Assembly (NCBI GenBank): GCA_003165595.1
Contig: PLWQ01000031.1
Location: 31,933-95,932, forward strand
Length of the DNA: 64,000 bases
Reading direction: 5' to 3'
Source: Fibrobacterota bacterium
Lineage (GTDB): Bacteria > Fibrobacterota > Chitinivibrionia > Chitinivibrionales > FEN-1185
The notes beneath the pieces were generated by a model. That model ran no database searches and was not told where the DNA came from. It was given only the letters and a program-made list of their open reading frames with translations. The position numbers and the translations under genes were made by a program. Shown one piece after another: positions 23,795 through 32,990 of the stretch (within the stretch, counting starts at the first letter, position 1; the number at the start of each line of letters is the position of its first letter).

Positions 23795-26626
23795 ATGCAT
23801 CTTCACAAGATTATCTCGCCGGTCATTTCATGCTTGATCGTTGCGGCGTCGCTTGGTTTTGCGGAGACCTACACTCCGGAACCGAGCAACAGAGTAAAAA
23901 TCAATCTGGGGGAAACGCCCTGGAAGTTCACCAAGACCGATCCGGTGGGCGGCGCTCAGGCCATAACCTACAGCGACGCCGCATGGAAGGATGTCGGCAT
24001 TCCCCACACCTGGAACGACACCGACACCTTTATCAACCAGCGAAGCGGCGGCGGCGACGGGTCGATGAAGGGGGGCACCTGCTGGTACCGAAAGCACTTC
24101 ACCCTCGACGGTAAATATGCAGCGGAAAAAATCTTCGTTGAATTTGAAGGCGTTCATATGGGAGCGGCGGTTTACATCAACGGTACGTTCCTGCCCGGGA
24201 ACAGTCCCGAGAATCCGACCGCAACGCACGTGATCGGCTTTATCGGGTTTGTGGTGGACATCACGCAGTATGTGCAGTTCGGCGGCGCAGATAACGTTCT
24301 TGCGGTGAGGGACGGCATGAGCGGCGGGTTCTACACGGCCCCGGGATTTTCCTCAGTTTTCAGGTTCGGGCAGAATGACGGCGGCATCTTCCGGCCCGTG
24401 TGGATGCACATCACCGACAAAGTTCATATTCCCGCCAACGTGTATTCGGTTCTCAATCAGTGGGGGACCTACGTTGCGACGCTTGCCGCGTCCGACGCCG
24501 GCGCAACGATCCGGATGCTCACGAATGTTCAGAACGAGGGCACCGCAAGCCAGAGCGTTTCCCTCACCACGAAAGTGGTGGATGCTTCCAGCAACGTGGT
24601 GTTGACTTTACAGAGTACCCAGACCGTGGGCGCGGGCCAGAGTTACGTGTTCGACCAGAAGGGCGACATAACGAATCCCACGTTGTGGTATCCGAACAAC
24701 AGCATCTACGGGAAGCCGTACATGTACAAGGTATACTCAATAGTCAAGGTCGGCGCGACCACGGTCGACGTTTTCCAGACGCCGCTCGGCATACGGACCA
24801 TCACCTGGGACAGCGATTATCCATATATCAACGGCAAGAAACAGTATTTGTGGGGGGCATCGGCGCGGTACGATTATCCCGCGCTGGGAACCGCGCTGCC
24901 GCCCGAAGTTGAGTGGCGCGATGCGCAGTTGCTCGCGAACATGGGCGGCAACCTGTGGCGGCCCGGCCATTCCGCTTGCAGCCCCGGATTCGTGAGCGCC
25001 TGCGACAATACCGGCGTCATGCTAATCCAGCCCAGCGGCGACGGAGAGGGTTCTTTCGATGCCGCCAATCTGGGAAATCCGCCCATAAAGGCTGCCGTCA
25101 AGCAGGAAGTGTGGCGCGACGGCATCGTGAGGGACAGAAACAATCCTTCGATATTGGCATGGGAAGCCTGCAACGCGACCATTGATCCAACGTTCGTGGA
25201 CGGACTGCGCGCCATGAAGAACGTGTGGGACTCGCTGACTCCGCGAAAGATATCCGTGAGAGGCGGCCCGGAATTCGCGCCCGGCGACCTGGTGGGCTGC
25301 ACCTTGACAGGCTGCGAGGTCGGCCGCAAGTCTGCTAATCCTTTGATGCCGGCCTGGGGCTCGGAAGCCTGGGGCAGGCAATCGGCGCGGTTCGAGTATG
25401 ATTTCGAAATCGCTTTCATTGCCGAATTTCTCCAGAACTGGAGAAAGAGCCAGCAGGGAAATTGTTTCGGACTGTGCCAGTGGTATCTGGCTGAGACTCC
25501 CGGCGAAGTGGGTAATTTTCTCGAGATGCAGGCTGGAGTGGAGGCCAATGACCCTCGGTCCTTCGGTTCATCCATGACGGATTTCAACCGCATTCCCAAG
25601 ATGCTGTATTACGCGTACAAGGCCGCATGGAGGCCGTATTCGCTTGAGCCGGTAGTTGCGATAGCGCATCACTGGAACCGTTCGGGTGCTGTTGCGGTCA
25701 ATGTATTCAGCAACTGTCCCGGCGTGCGCCTTCTCATTAATGGCACGAGTCAAGGAACCAAGATTCCGAATCCCTGGACCGGCGCCGGAACCAACAACGA
25801 CCTTACGGAGACCACCACCCAGTTGCCGTTTGAGTGCACGTGGAACGTGACCTGGGCCGCAGGAACGCTCCGGGCCGAAGGCCTTGATGCAAACGGCAAC
25901 ATGGTGTGTTTCGACGAGAAGAAAACAGCCGGCGCTGCCGACCACATTGTGCTCACCGTTGATCCGCACGTCGTGAAGCCCAGCGGCGAGGTTTTCGATT
26001 TCCGGGCTAATGGAACCGATGCCGCCCTGATTCTTGCTACCGTTGTAGATGCCAACGGCGTGCGGTGCCCCCTTGACAGCCACAATGTCACTTTCAGCGT
26101 TTCCGGGCCGGGAAACTACCGCGGCGGTTCCGACCAGTTCGTGACACCCACCCAGCCTCTCGGTTACCACGCGCCGCTCGACCCCGAGCTGCGGGCCGAA
26201 GGCGGCATGTGTAAAGTGGCGGTGAGAACCACGTTCACCCCCGGCGTGGTGACCGTTTCGGCTACCGCACCCGGGCTCGCGGGCGCGGCTTCAACTTCGT
26301 TTGCCGTGCTCGCTCTGGATGCTCCTGTGTCAATAGGCGGACCCGCGCTGCACGGAGCGGCCTCGTCCATGGTAACCGCACGATTTGCCGAGTTCGGCAG
26401 GACAATCAGGTACTTCCTCAGCGGGCCGGCGTCCGTGACCATCGAGATCCTCACAGCAAACGGAAGGATCGTTCGCCGCGTGGCCAACGATATGCTGGCC
26501 CAGGGATGGCACACCCTTCCGCTTGAGACAACCCCGGCCCTTGCAGCCGGCAACGGCGTGTACGTGGTTCGTCTCGCCGTCGCGGGAGGATCGCAGTTCG
26601 TCAAGCGGTTCGTCTGCATGCGGTAA
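23795..26626 (+). CDS. exported glycoside hydrolase family 2-like protein with T9SS-type tail
   Basis: 943 residues. GAGGGAGGG precedes the ATG; signal peptide V-I-S-C-L-I-V-A-A-S-L-G-F-A. GH2 layout: sugar-binding jelly roll (about 35-200, I-P-H-T-W-N-D-T-D), immunoglobulin-like domain (about 210-330), TIM barrel (about 335-620), extra beta domains, and a C-terminal about 75-residue domain ending G-V-Y-V-V-R-L-A-V-A-G-G-S-Q-F-V-K-R-F-V, like T9SS type A sorting domains. In the barrel, R-D-R-N-N-P-S-I-L-A-W-E-A-C-N-A has alanine where GH2 enzymes carry the acid/base glutamate after N; a nucleophile candidate is kept in W-G-S-E-A-W-G. Substrate unknown; beta-galactosidase or beta-glucuronidase-type activity cannot be assumed. 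A hairpin terminator follows. Confidence 0.88.
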   Translation: MHLHKIISPVISCLIVAASLGFAETYTPEPSNRVKINLGETPWKFTKTDPVGGAQAITYSDAAWKDVGIPHTWNDTDTFINQRSGGGDGSMKGGTCWYRKHFTLDGKYAAEKIFVEFEGVHMGAAVYINGTFLPGNSPENPTATHVIGFIGFVVDITQYVQFGGADNVLAVRDGMSGGFYTAPGFSSVFRFGQNDGGIFRPVWMHITDKVHIPANVYSVLNQWGTYVATLAASDAGATIRMLTNVQNEGTASQSVSLTTKVVDASSNVVLTLQSTQTVGAGQSYVFDQKGDITNPTLWYPNNSIYGKPYMYKVYSIVKVGATTVDVFQTPLGIRTITWDSDYPYINGKKQYLWGASARYDYPALGTALPPEVEWRDAQLLANMGGNLWRPGHSACSPGFVSACDNTGVMLIQPSGDGEGSFDAANLGNPPIKAAVKQEVWRDGIVRDRNNPSILAWEACNATIDPTFVDGLRAMKNVWDSLTPRKISVRGGPEFAPGDLVGCTLTGCEVGRKSANPLMPAWGSEAWGRQSARFEYDFEIAFIAEFLQNWRKSQQGNCFGLCQWYLAETPGEVGNFLEMQAGVEANDPRSFGSSMTDFNRIPKMLYYAYKAAWRPYSLEPVVAIAHHWNRSGAVAVNVFSNCPGVRLLINGTSQGTKIPNPWTGAGTNNDLTETTTQLPFECTWNVTWAAGTLRAEGLDANGNMVCFDEKKTAGAADHIVLTVDPHVVKPSGEVFDFRANGTDAALILATVVDANGVRCPLDSHNVTFSVSGPGNYRGGSDQFVTPTQPLGYHAPLDPELRAEGGMCKVAVRTTFTPGVVTVSATAPGLAGAASTSFAVLALDAPVSIGGPALHGAASSMVTARFAEFGRTIRYFLSGPASVTIEILTANGRIVRRVANDMLAQGWHTLPLETTPALAAGNGVYVVRLAVAGGSQFVKRFVCMR

Positions 26627-26657
26627 CCTGCATTCATACGCCGCGTTCGCAAAACGA

Positions 26658-26687
26658 GAGGCATCCGTCAAGGATGCCTCTTCTGTT
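26658..26687 (+). terminator. rho-independent terminator after the GH2 gene
   Basis: Perfect 9-bp stem GAGGCATCC-GTCAA-GGATGCCTC followed by TTCTGTT. It lies 31 bp downstream of the GH2 stop and should end that transcript. Confidence 0.8.
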
Positions 26688-26885
26688 ATCAGGGCTTCGG
26701 AGTCTCGAATCCGGCCGGAGTTCCCCATTTTGCCGGCAATACCACCGCCCTTGGGGGCGTAATTTCAATAAGAGAAGCGGCCGGATAATGAGATTAATTG
26801 GGGCGAGGTTTTGAGGAGAGGAATTTGTTTGTGACTCACGGTGAATCTGCTGTGGCCTGTAGTGGTTGTGCAGGCGCAGTGGGTC

Positions 26886-26933
26886 GGAAAGCCCGGGCGC
26901 AGTTAAAGATATGCGCCGGGCTTTTCGCTTTTT
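26886..26933 (+). terminator. strong intergenic terminator, possibly ending a small RNA
   Basis: Stem AAAGCCCGGGCGCA (26888-26901) pairs with TGCGCCGGGCTTTT (26912-26925) with one bulged G, then CGCTTTTT. It is 260 bp past the GH2 terminator with no reading frame between them, so it may end a separate non-coding transcript from about 26760. The 670-bp gap 26627-27295 also contains a family-B repeat. Confidence 0.65.
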
Positions 26934-26967
26934 GGAAGACCTGAATCCCAAAGTTTGCGCATTTCCG

Positions 26968-27076
26968 AAGGTTCACTGTCGCGGCTACTCCTGTTGTGTT
27001 GTATGCAGTTGTAGTCGTGGTGCTTCAAGGTTAGCAACCGACCAAAAACTTCCGCAGCTTGCTGCGGGGTTCTTCA
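26968..27076 (+). repeat. dispersed repeat family B, copy 2
   Basis: Blocks GGTTC, GCGGCTACTCC, TGTATGCAGTTGTAGTCGTG and GTGCT match copies at 16150 and 54942. About 38 bp are then inserted before GCTGCGGGGTTCTTCA. The insertion ends in a small hairpin (CCGCAGC-TT-GCTGCGG). Confidence 0.6.
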
Positions 27077-27295
27077 CTAGTGAAGAGAGTGGAGATAGGC
27101 TCTTGCCCGAACCCGGGATCTCAAGGGTTTTCCCGGTTGTGCCCTGAATGCACGGCGGGAGAGCGCGGGGCCACGTTCTCCGGAAACCGGGTCATAACGT
27201 ATTTTGTCGGGGTGTGGTTGGTGCGTACGCCAGGTTCATCTGCGCGGGATGGGGATCTGCAAAAAGCTGAACACCGTGGAACAAGCGAGGGAATC

Positions 27296-28006
27296 ATGCC
27301 GTCCTCCGTTGTCGCAAGCATCCGTAAAGCGCTTGTCGAAAACAGCACCGAAAAAACAAGAAAGTCCGCCGCGACCTTCTTTAAAGAGGGGGTAAAGGCT
27401 CATGGCGCTCCGTCGGCCGCCTATCAGCGAATCGGCCGTGAGCATTTTGCCCTTGTCAAGAAACTGGGCAAGGCCGAAATCTTCTCGCTATGCGAAGAAC
27501 TCCTCAAATCGGGCTTTATCGAGGAAGCAATCGTCGCGTACGAATGGGCCGACAAACTGCGCGCCTCCTTTGAGGAAGCCGACCTTGCGGTATTCGAACG
27601 CTGGCTCACGACCTACGTGAGCAACTGGGCCGAATGCGATACGCTGTGCAACCACGCGGTAGGATCGTTTATTGAGGCATATCCCGAGTATGTAGGGCGA
27701 CTCAGGAAATGGGCAAAATCCGCCAATCGTTGGGTACGCCGAGCTTCGGCCGTGTCGCTCATTCTTCCGGCACGCCACGGCGAATTTCTCGTCGATGTTT
27801 TTGAAATTGCCGATATCCTGCTCCTGGACAATGACGACCTGGTTCAAAAGGGCTACGGATGGATGCTCAAAGAGGCGAGCAAGGTCCACACGAAGGAAGT
27901 CTTTGGGTATGTCATGAAGCACAAAGAGGTGATGCCGAGAACCGCGTTGCGCTATGCGATTGAGAAGATGCCGCAGGAGATGAGGGGAAAGGCAATGGAG
28001 AAATAA
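27296..28006 (+). CDS. DNA alkylation repair enzyme, AlkD-like
   Basis: 236 residues, all-helical HEAT-repeat protein of the AlkD type, DNA glycosylases that remove N3- and N7-alkylated purines. Family features: early F-F-K-E-G-V-K-A-H-G with the following Y-x-R-I-G (about 30-47), E-A-I-V-A-Y-E-W-A (about 80), W-A-E-C-D-T-L-C-N-H (about 112), S-A-N-R-W-V-R-R-A-S-A-V (about 142) and D-N-D-D-L-V-Q-K-G-Y-G-W-M-L-K-E (about 180), the last two lying in the DNA-binding groove of AlkD. ATG chosen with GAGGG about 5 bp upstream. Followed after 51 bp by a DUF2461 gene. Confidence 0.85.
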   Translation: MPSSVVASIRKALVENSTEKTRKSAATFFKEGVKAHGAPSAAYQRIGREHFALVKKLGKAEIFSLCEELLKSGFIEEAIVAYEWADKLRASFEEADLAVFERWLTTYVSNWAECDTLCNHAVGSFIEAYPEYVGRLRKWAKSANRWVRRASAVSLILPARHGEFLVDVFEIADILLLDNDDLVQKGYGWMLKEASKVHTKEVFGYVMKHKEVMPRTALRYAIEKMPQEMRGKAMEK

Positions 28007-28057
28007 TCGGACGAAACAGCTATTGTCTGATGTGACAATGAAAAGGAAAACGGCCCC

Positions 28058-28759
28058 ATGCCAAATACAATCAAGACCGAGACGCTGGGCTTTCTCAGAA
28101 GCCTCAGATCGCACAACAACCGCGAATGGTTTATCCGGAATAAACAGAAGTATCTGGCCGCAAAGGAAAACTTCATCCTGTTTGTGCAAACGGTCCTGGA
28201 CGAGGTGTCGAAATTCGACGAATCCGTTGCCGGGACCGAGGCGAGCACCACCATATACCGCCTATACCGTGACATGCGGTTTTCCCGGGACCCAACGCCC
28301 TACAAAACGAATTTCGGGGCCTCTCTCACCGGCAAAGGGAAAGAGGCGCCGCTGGCGGGTTACTACCTGCATCTGGAGCCCGGATCAAGTTTCCTGGCCG
28401 GAGGCGTTTACATGAGCGAGCCGCGGCAGTTGGCCGCGATCCGGGAGCGTATCAGCGGACGGGCCGAGGAATTCCTCTCAATCGTCAACACGAGGGCGTT
28501 TAAGAAGAACTTCGTGATCGACGGAGAAAAACTTTCCCGGGTGCCGCAGGGGTTCAGCAAGAGCAACCCGATGGCCGAGTACCTCAAATTCAAACAACTC
28601 GTTGTCCTCCGCTCGCTTGACGACAAAGAGGTTGTTTCAAAGGATTTTGCCGCAACGTGCGCACGAGTCTTCCGGCTGATGGCGCCGTACAACGGATTCA
28701 TGAACAGGGCCGTACTCGGGCTTGCGCCGGTGGTCCGCGGTATTTTTCTTGAAGGATGA
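28058..28759 (+). CDS. DUF2461 / TIGR02453 family protein
   Basis: 233 residues. Matches the widespread TIGR02453 family: N-terminal F-L-R-S-L-R-S-H-N-N-R-E-W-F (about 9-22), I-Y-R-D-M-R-F-S-R-D-P-type block (here Y-R-D-M-R-F-S-R-D-P-T-P-Y-K-T-N-F, about 70-86), Y-Y-L-H-L-E-P-G (about 104) and G-G-V-Y-M (about 118). Biochemical function is unknown; the conserved charged residues suggest an enzyme. Co-directional with the AlkD-like gene 51 bp upstream; converges with the chitinase operon, ending 28 bp from it. Confidence 0.9.
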   Translation: MPNTIKTETLGFLRSLRSHNNREWFIRNKQKYLAAKENFILFVQTVLDEVSKFDESVAGTEASTTIYRLYRDMRFSRDPTPYKTNFGASLTGKGKEAPLAGYYLHLEPGSSFLAGGVYMSEPRQLAAIRERISGRAEEFLSIVNTRAFKKNFVIDGEKLSRVPQGFSKSNPMAEYLKFKQLVVLRSLDDKEVVSKDFAATCARVFRLMAPYNGFMNRAVLGLAPVVRGIFLEG

Positions 28760-28787
28760 TTTGCAGGTGGCCCGCCCGCACAAAAGC

Positions 28788-30320
28788 TTACTCTCCTCGC
28801 ACCACTACCTTGATTGCCGGCTGAGCGTCGGCCCTGCAGAAATATAGCCCGGCCGGCAGTCTTACCTGCCGAATTGGCGCGTCGCCGTCGAGCACGAACG
28901 AATTCATCAGCCGCCCCGAGATATCGTACAACCGCATGCGCGTACGGCTTGACGCATGCGACGAAACCACGAGCATACCGCCCGAGGCTCGAACGTCCGG
29001 CGTACGGCGCAAAAATGTCTCGTGCGCTACGCATGGAACGTCGCTGGCCGAGGACAGCTTATTGAAGATCAAACTCGTCAGCGTCGAGCCCTTTGAGGGA
29101 TAATCGCCTGTGAATTCCCAGAAGAATACGCCGCCGAGCTGGTTGCTTGCGGTATAGTCGCATTTGTCGGAAATAGATTGTTCGTTGTCGTAGGTATAGA
29201 ACAGCTTTGCCGATGGGTTGTAGAGATAGGGCGCCTTCGCGACGCTGTCATATCGGTACGTGTATTCGCTGTTCGTTTCCCATCCTCTGAGCGTGTAATA
29301 CGGCTCAACTCCGTAGTTCCAGGTTGTCTCGTAGAAATCGCGGGGAAGGCCTGGCTGAAACAGGCCGCTTGTCCCGCCATCGTCCACCTTTTTCCAACTT
29401 CGTCCGTAGTAAGCGGCGCCGATGTCTATCTTTGCGGACGGGACGCCTTTCGACTGGTAGAACCGAACAATCACATCGCCGTTATATTTGTCCTTGATGT
29501 CAACCGGTGAGGTGGGGAACGGGTCACGAGGATTCTGGTACAAGGCGGCAAGATGTCCCGTTGTTGAGTCCCATCCGCCGTGAAAATCGTACGACATCAC
29601 GTTCATCCAGTCGATGTACCGGTTGTATTTGTCCGGTTCCTGAAATGTTACCGGGCCGTCGGTCTTGTCGTAGCCTCCGGGTGCGGCGATCGAAATGTAG
29701 TAGGTTGTTCCGTCGGCCTTGCCCGCTGAATCCAGCGTGGTCCTCAGGGTTTGGAGCATCAGTGTGTAATTCGATTTGTCGGCCGCCACCCCGTTGCATC
29801 CCTCATCGCCGGTGAGGTTGGGATCGGGTGATCGCACAAAGCAAGGATATTCCCAGTCGATGTCCACGCCGTCGAAGCCGTACTGTTTGATGTACTTTGC
29901 GCAGCTTCTCGCGAAAGCGCACCTCCCGCCATCCGTGGCCGCCATGGCGCTGAAATTGCCGCTTCGCGTCCATCCGCCAACGGAAATCATCGTCTTGACG
30001 CCATATTGTTTTTTGAGAGTGTTGATCTGGCCGATCTGGCCGTTCTGCAGTGTCCCGCACTGGATGTCGGCCCAGTCGTCGGTGCCCTGTAGTGCCCAGG
30101 TGCTGGTCACAATTTCGGCAAAGGCGTAGTTGATATGCGTGATTTTTGTCCATGGAATGTCCTGCGGGCTGTACTGGTTGTGCGCGGCGTACATTCCCCA
30201 GTTGATGTAATAGCCGATGATTCGTTTGGACAGAGCCGCCTCTCTGGCCTGCACGGGGGCGTGCAACGATGCCGACAGGCACAGGGCGGCGCATACCGCA
30301 ATCGTTGTCATCCGTTTCAT
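28788..30320 (-). CDS. secreted GH18 chitinase with T9SS-type tail
   Basis: 510 residues from the ATG of M-K-R-M-T-T-I-A-V-C, which opens a signal peptide ending A-P-V-Q-A. GH18 TIM barrel, hydrolysing chitin with a catalytic D-x-x-D-x-D-x-E: S-V-G-G-W-T (about 105), G-F-D-G-V-D-I-D-W-E-Y-P (about 140-151, all acids present), M-N-V-M-S-Y-D-F-H-G (about 233), and F-F-W-E-F-T-G-D-Y (about 415). A C-terminal domain (about 445-510; L-Y-D-I-S-G-R-L then A-G-L-Y-F-C-R-A) resembles T9SS type A sorting tails, so secretion across the outer membrane is inferred. Last gene of a four-gene operon (regulator, lipoprotein, GH18, GH18), 26 bp after the first chitinase. Confidence 0.93.
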   Translation of the reverse strand: MKRMTTIAVCAALCLSASLHAPVQAREAALSKRIIGYYINWGMYAAHNQYSPQDIPWTKITHINYAFAEIVTSTWALQGTDDWADIQCGTLQNGQIGQINTLKKQYGVKTMISVGGWTRSGNFSAMAATDGGRCAFARSCAKYIKQYGFDGVDIDWEYPCFVRSPDPNLTGDEGCNGVAADKSNYTLMLQTLRTTLDSAGKADGTTYYISIAAPGGYDKTDGPVTFQEPDKYNRYIDWMNVMSYDFHGGWDSTTGHLAALYQNPRDPFPTSPVDIKDKYNGDVIVRFYQSKGVPSAKIDIGAAYYGRSWKKVDDGGTSGLFQPGLPRDFYETTWNYGVEPYYTLRGWETNSEYTYRYDSVAKAPYLYNPSAKLFYTYDNEQSISDKCDYTASNQLGGVFFWEFTGDYPSKGSTLTSLIFNKLSSASDVPCVAHETFLRRTPDVRASGGMLVVSSHASSRTRMRLYDISGRLMNSFVLDGDAPIRQVRLPAGLYFCRADAQPAIKVVVRGE

Positions 30321-30346
30321 ACTTCTGCCTTGTGTGCTGATGTTGT

Positions 30347-31684
30347 TCACCGCGCAACGGTAAATTTGAGTAGCCGGGTTTCGCGGGGCGATACGACGCG
30401 GGCCAGGTAAACCCCATTTGCAAAATCGAAAATGGCGATGGCGTCGGACGCTGGCATGCTTCCGGCAAACACGACGTTCCCCCGGATGTCCAGGATGCTC
30501 ACCTGTAACGCGTCGCGTCCCGCATGAAGCCATTGTCTGCCGGCAACAACCGATTGCGGGCCGTCTTTCGCCTCTGGCGGAACCGGCGCGCGGGCTGCGG
30601 TCTGCGAAGCAATGCCGAAATAGCTTGAAAACGCTTTCCCGAACGCGTACGAATTCGTATTATCCCAGTTGATCGACCAGGTCATGATGCCGCGCAGGCC
30701 GGGATAGCCGCCGCTCTTTCGTATTGTGTACTTGCCGCCAAACGAGATGCCTTTAGTCAGATAATCGAGCGCCCTGGTGACGTCGGAAATCTGCGTGTAG
30801 CCGCCGCCGGCCGCGCCTTGCGTTGCGGGAAGTCCGAATGCCACCTGGGTCTCGGGAAAACCCGGGAAAATGTTGGTGGTAGAGCCGGCCAACCCGAACC
30901 CGCCGATGAGCATGTCTGTCATGGCGACGACAAAGTCGGCCGTGCCCTGATTGTAGGTGTTGCCGTCGGGCGCGAGGTTGCCGCCGCAATTATAATATTG
31001 AACATGCACATACGTGAGGATGTCGCGAAGACCGTACAGCACCGGCAAATAGGCGCCCCATATGCCGGCGAACGCCGAGATGCCGCCCTGGACATACGCG
31101 ATTTCCGGGGCCGCGGTGACCCAGAAATCCGCGCCGCCGTTATTGGTTCGGAGGGTCTTCACCGCGTCAATAAGATTGACGAGCCTGGCTGATACCGGAT
31201 TCTTGAAATCGGTGTCCCCGGCGCCCAGCTGCACATCGCCGTTTTCGAGATCCAAATCAATGCCGTTGAATCCGTATTTTTTGATGAGCGCATCCATGGT
31301 GGTGAGAAAGGTCTGCTTGTCGGCGTCGGCCGCGAGGATCACGGTTCCGTTCTGGCCACCCAGGGACAAGAGCACTTTGGTACCTCGCGCCTGCAATGTC
31401 TTGACATCTGCAATGAATTGCGCGTCGGATTCGATGCTCGGATCGGGCGAAAACGACATGGTCATGTCCGACGGCGAGGCTGAGGATGCGAATGCCACGC
31501 ACACGACGTTGTAGTACGTCGGCACATCGGCGAGCTTGATTGCGGGAACACCTGCAAGGCCCCAATTGTGCCAATAACCCACGACAACGTGTGAGGCGGC
31601 GCTTGAGGAGTTTGACGGATACATGAGAAGAAGAAACGCTGCAAAGGCAAGTGAATATACGATTGAGTTGCGCTGGCGATTCAT
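30347..31684 (-). CDS. secreted GH18 chitinase (exochitinase-like) with T9SS-type tail
   Basis: 445 residues, AAAGGA about 8 bp before the ATG; signal peptide ends near S-S-S-A-A. GH18 barrel of the bacterial ChiD/exochitinase style: V-V-G-Y-W-H-N-W-G (about 34), L-L-S-L-G-G (about 104), G-F-N-G-I-D-L-D-L-E (about 137-146, catalytic acids intact), V-Q-Y-Y-N (about 226) and G-I-M-T-W-S-I-N-W-D (about 338). It lacks a separate chitin-binding domain. The last about 70 residues (V-S-I-L-D-I-R-G-N then N-G-V-Y-L-A-R-V) form a T9SS-like tail. It follows the lipoprotein gene by 22 bp in module A and may complement the second chitinase in endo/exo action. Confidence 0.93.
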   Translation of the reverse strand: MNRQRNSIVYSLAFAAFLLLMYPSNSSSAASHVVVGYWHNWGLAGVPAIKLADVPTYYNVVCVAFASSASPSDMTMSFSPDPSIESDAQFIADVKTLQARGTKVLLSLGGQNGTVILAADADKQTFLTTMDALIKKYGFNGIDLDLENGDVQLGAGDTDFKNPVSARLVNLIDAVKTLRTNNGGADFWVTAAPEIAYVQGGISAFAGIWGAYLPVLYGLRDILTYVHVQYYNCGGNLAPDGNTYNQGTADFVVAMTDMLIGGFGLAGSTTNIFPGFPETQVAFGLPATQGAAGGGYTQISDVTRALDYLTKGISFGGKYTIRKSGGYPGLRGIMTWSINWDNTNSYAFGKAFSSYFGIASQTAARAPVPPEAKDGPQSVVAGRQWLHAGRDALQVSILDIRGNVVFAGSMPASDAIAIFDFANGVYLARVVSPRETRLLKFTVAR

Positions 31685-31706
31685 AAAAAAGTCCTTTGGG
31701 TGGAGA

Positions 31707-32990
31707 TCATCGCACCAAATCGTTTAGGCGGATACCATGGATGCGCATATCATCCAGCCAGCAGTCCGTCCCTCCAGCGCACACAAAATGAATAGCGTTT
31801 ATCGCAACGCACATTTGGGACCATTGCGTGGGCGGCGCGGTGTAGCGAGGCAGCCCGAGATGGGCGAGCGTGTCCTGCAGGCCGGAGGCCGGACTCGGAA
31901 ACCAGTCTGTGATCACCGAAAGGTCGGCCGGCGTGAATTTTACCTGCGTCCAGGCCGCAGTCAGTGCGGTTTGCGCCACGGCCCGGATCATGACGCCCGG
32001 GACCTGCTGGATGAGCTCCACCATCACGCTGCCGCTGCCTTTTGCAAAGAAACTCAGCGTGTCGAGGCCGGAAAAGTCGTACAGGCCGGTTCCGACCGGG
32101 AAGCCGACGTAGACATAGGGATACGGATGGGGGTCGAGCGGTCCCTGGGTGCCGAGCGCATACTGCACGTGCAGACAGTTGTTTCGCGGCGCGGCGTCGG
32201 CAACGATGGCAGGCGCAAAATTCTGCAATGCGCCGTTGACAGGGGATATGAGCCTCGACGTGCCGAGGTTGAACGAATCGCTGTATGCTTCCCACCATCC
32301 GCCGCCGACAAGCGCGCCCAGGGCGGTCTGGTTGTCGCGGTCCTCAAAGTCATCGATGAGCACGGACCTATCGTCGGTGGAAAGGGAATCAATCCTGGCG
32401 GTGTCGCCCGCGCCGCAGAATGCCGTCCGCGTGAACGAAACGACCGGCGCACCCGCCGCGATCTGCTTCACAATCAACGAAAAGTCTCCCTGTGGAACAT
32501 TCGGGAAGGCAAACGATCCATTGGCTGAAACCGGCGCGGCGCAATTGGTCCGGGCAAGGAACACGGCTGCCGGTGTTCCGGATGAGCCGTCAACCGTGCC
32601 GTGTATCGCCGCGTACGGGGCAAGCACAACGGTGCCCCAGGTGCCCGAAGCAAGCGTCACGAACCGGTCCGATTCTTCCGCGACGCCCTGGCCGGCGGCA
32701 TCGGCCTGCAGCACGAAATCCCGGCCGGAAGGAATCGCAAGAGTAAAGCGACCCGAATCGTCGGCAGCCGTACTGTCGATGACGGTGGGGTAGTTGCCGA
32801 GCGCGTTTTTGAGCCATGTTGAATTGTCGATGAGCCGCACAACGGCATGCGAGGCAGGCGGTCCGTTGGAATACACTACCGAGCCGTTTGTTGTTTCGGA
32901 ACCGTTGCCGCCCGCGATTCGCGCCGGGCTGCACTGGGCACATAACAATGCCAAAGCGAGAATCAGGAGAGTGCCGGCCACTATCTTCAC
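31707..32990 (-). CDS. lipoprotein with beta-sandwich and CBM11-like domains, partner of the TIGR02147 regulator
   Basis: 427 residues. Starts at a GTG that overlaps the regulator's TGA (GTGA), indicating coupled translation. Lipobox L-L-C-A-Q-C-S, cysteine about residue 17, followed by P-A-R-I-A-G-G-N-G-S-E-T-T-N-G. That motif recurs in the other two partner lipoproteins (P-A-R-I-S-G-N-G-S-D-V-G-N; G-G-G-G-I-E-T-V). Residues about 30-200 contain carboxypeptidase-regulatory-like beta repeats. Residues about 215-420 (V-L-I-D-D-F-E-D-R-D-N-Q through C-W-L-D-D-M-R) resemble CBM11-type carbohydrate-binding domains. It lies between the regulator and two chitinases, so a surface glycan-binding or sensing role is inferred. 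Confidence 0.8.
   Translation of the reverse strand: MKIVAGTLLILALALLCAQCSPARIAGGNGSETTNGSVVYSNGPPASHAVVRLIDNSTWLKNALGNYPTVIDSTAADDSGRFTLAIPSGRDFVLQADAAGQGVAEESDRFVTLASGTWGTVVLAPYAAIHGTVDGSSGTPAAVFLARTNCAAPVSANGSFAFPNVPQGDFSLIVKQIAAGAPVVSFTRTAFCGAGDTARIDSLSTDDRSVLIDDFEDRDNQTALGALVGGGWWEAYSDSFNLGTSRLISPVNGALQNFAPAIVADAAPRNNCLHVQYALGTQGPLDPHPYPYVYVGFPVGTGLYDFSGLDTLSFFAKGSGSVMVELIQQVPGVMIRAVAQTALTAAWTQVKFTPADLSVITDWFPSPASGLQDTLAHLGLPRYTAPPTQWSQMCVAINAIHFVCAGGTDCWLDDMRIHGIRLNDLVR

Noticed and set aside
26760-26933. Assignment as a known riboswitch, SRP or 6S RNA
   Set aside because: I could not find the conserved cores of these RNAs; only the terminator is supported.
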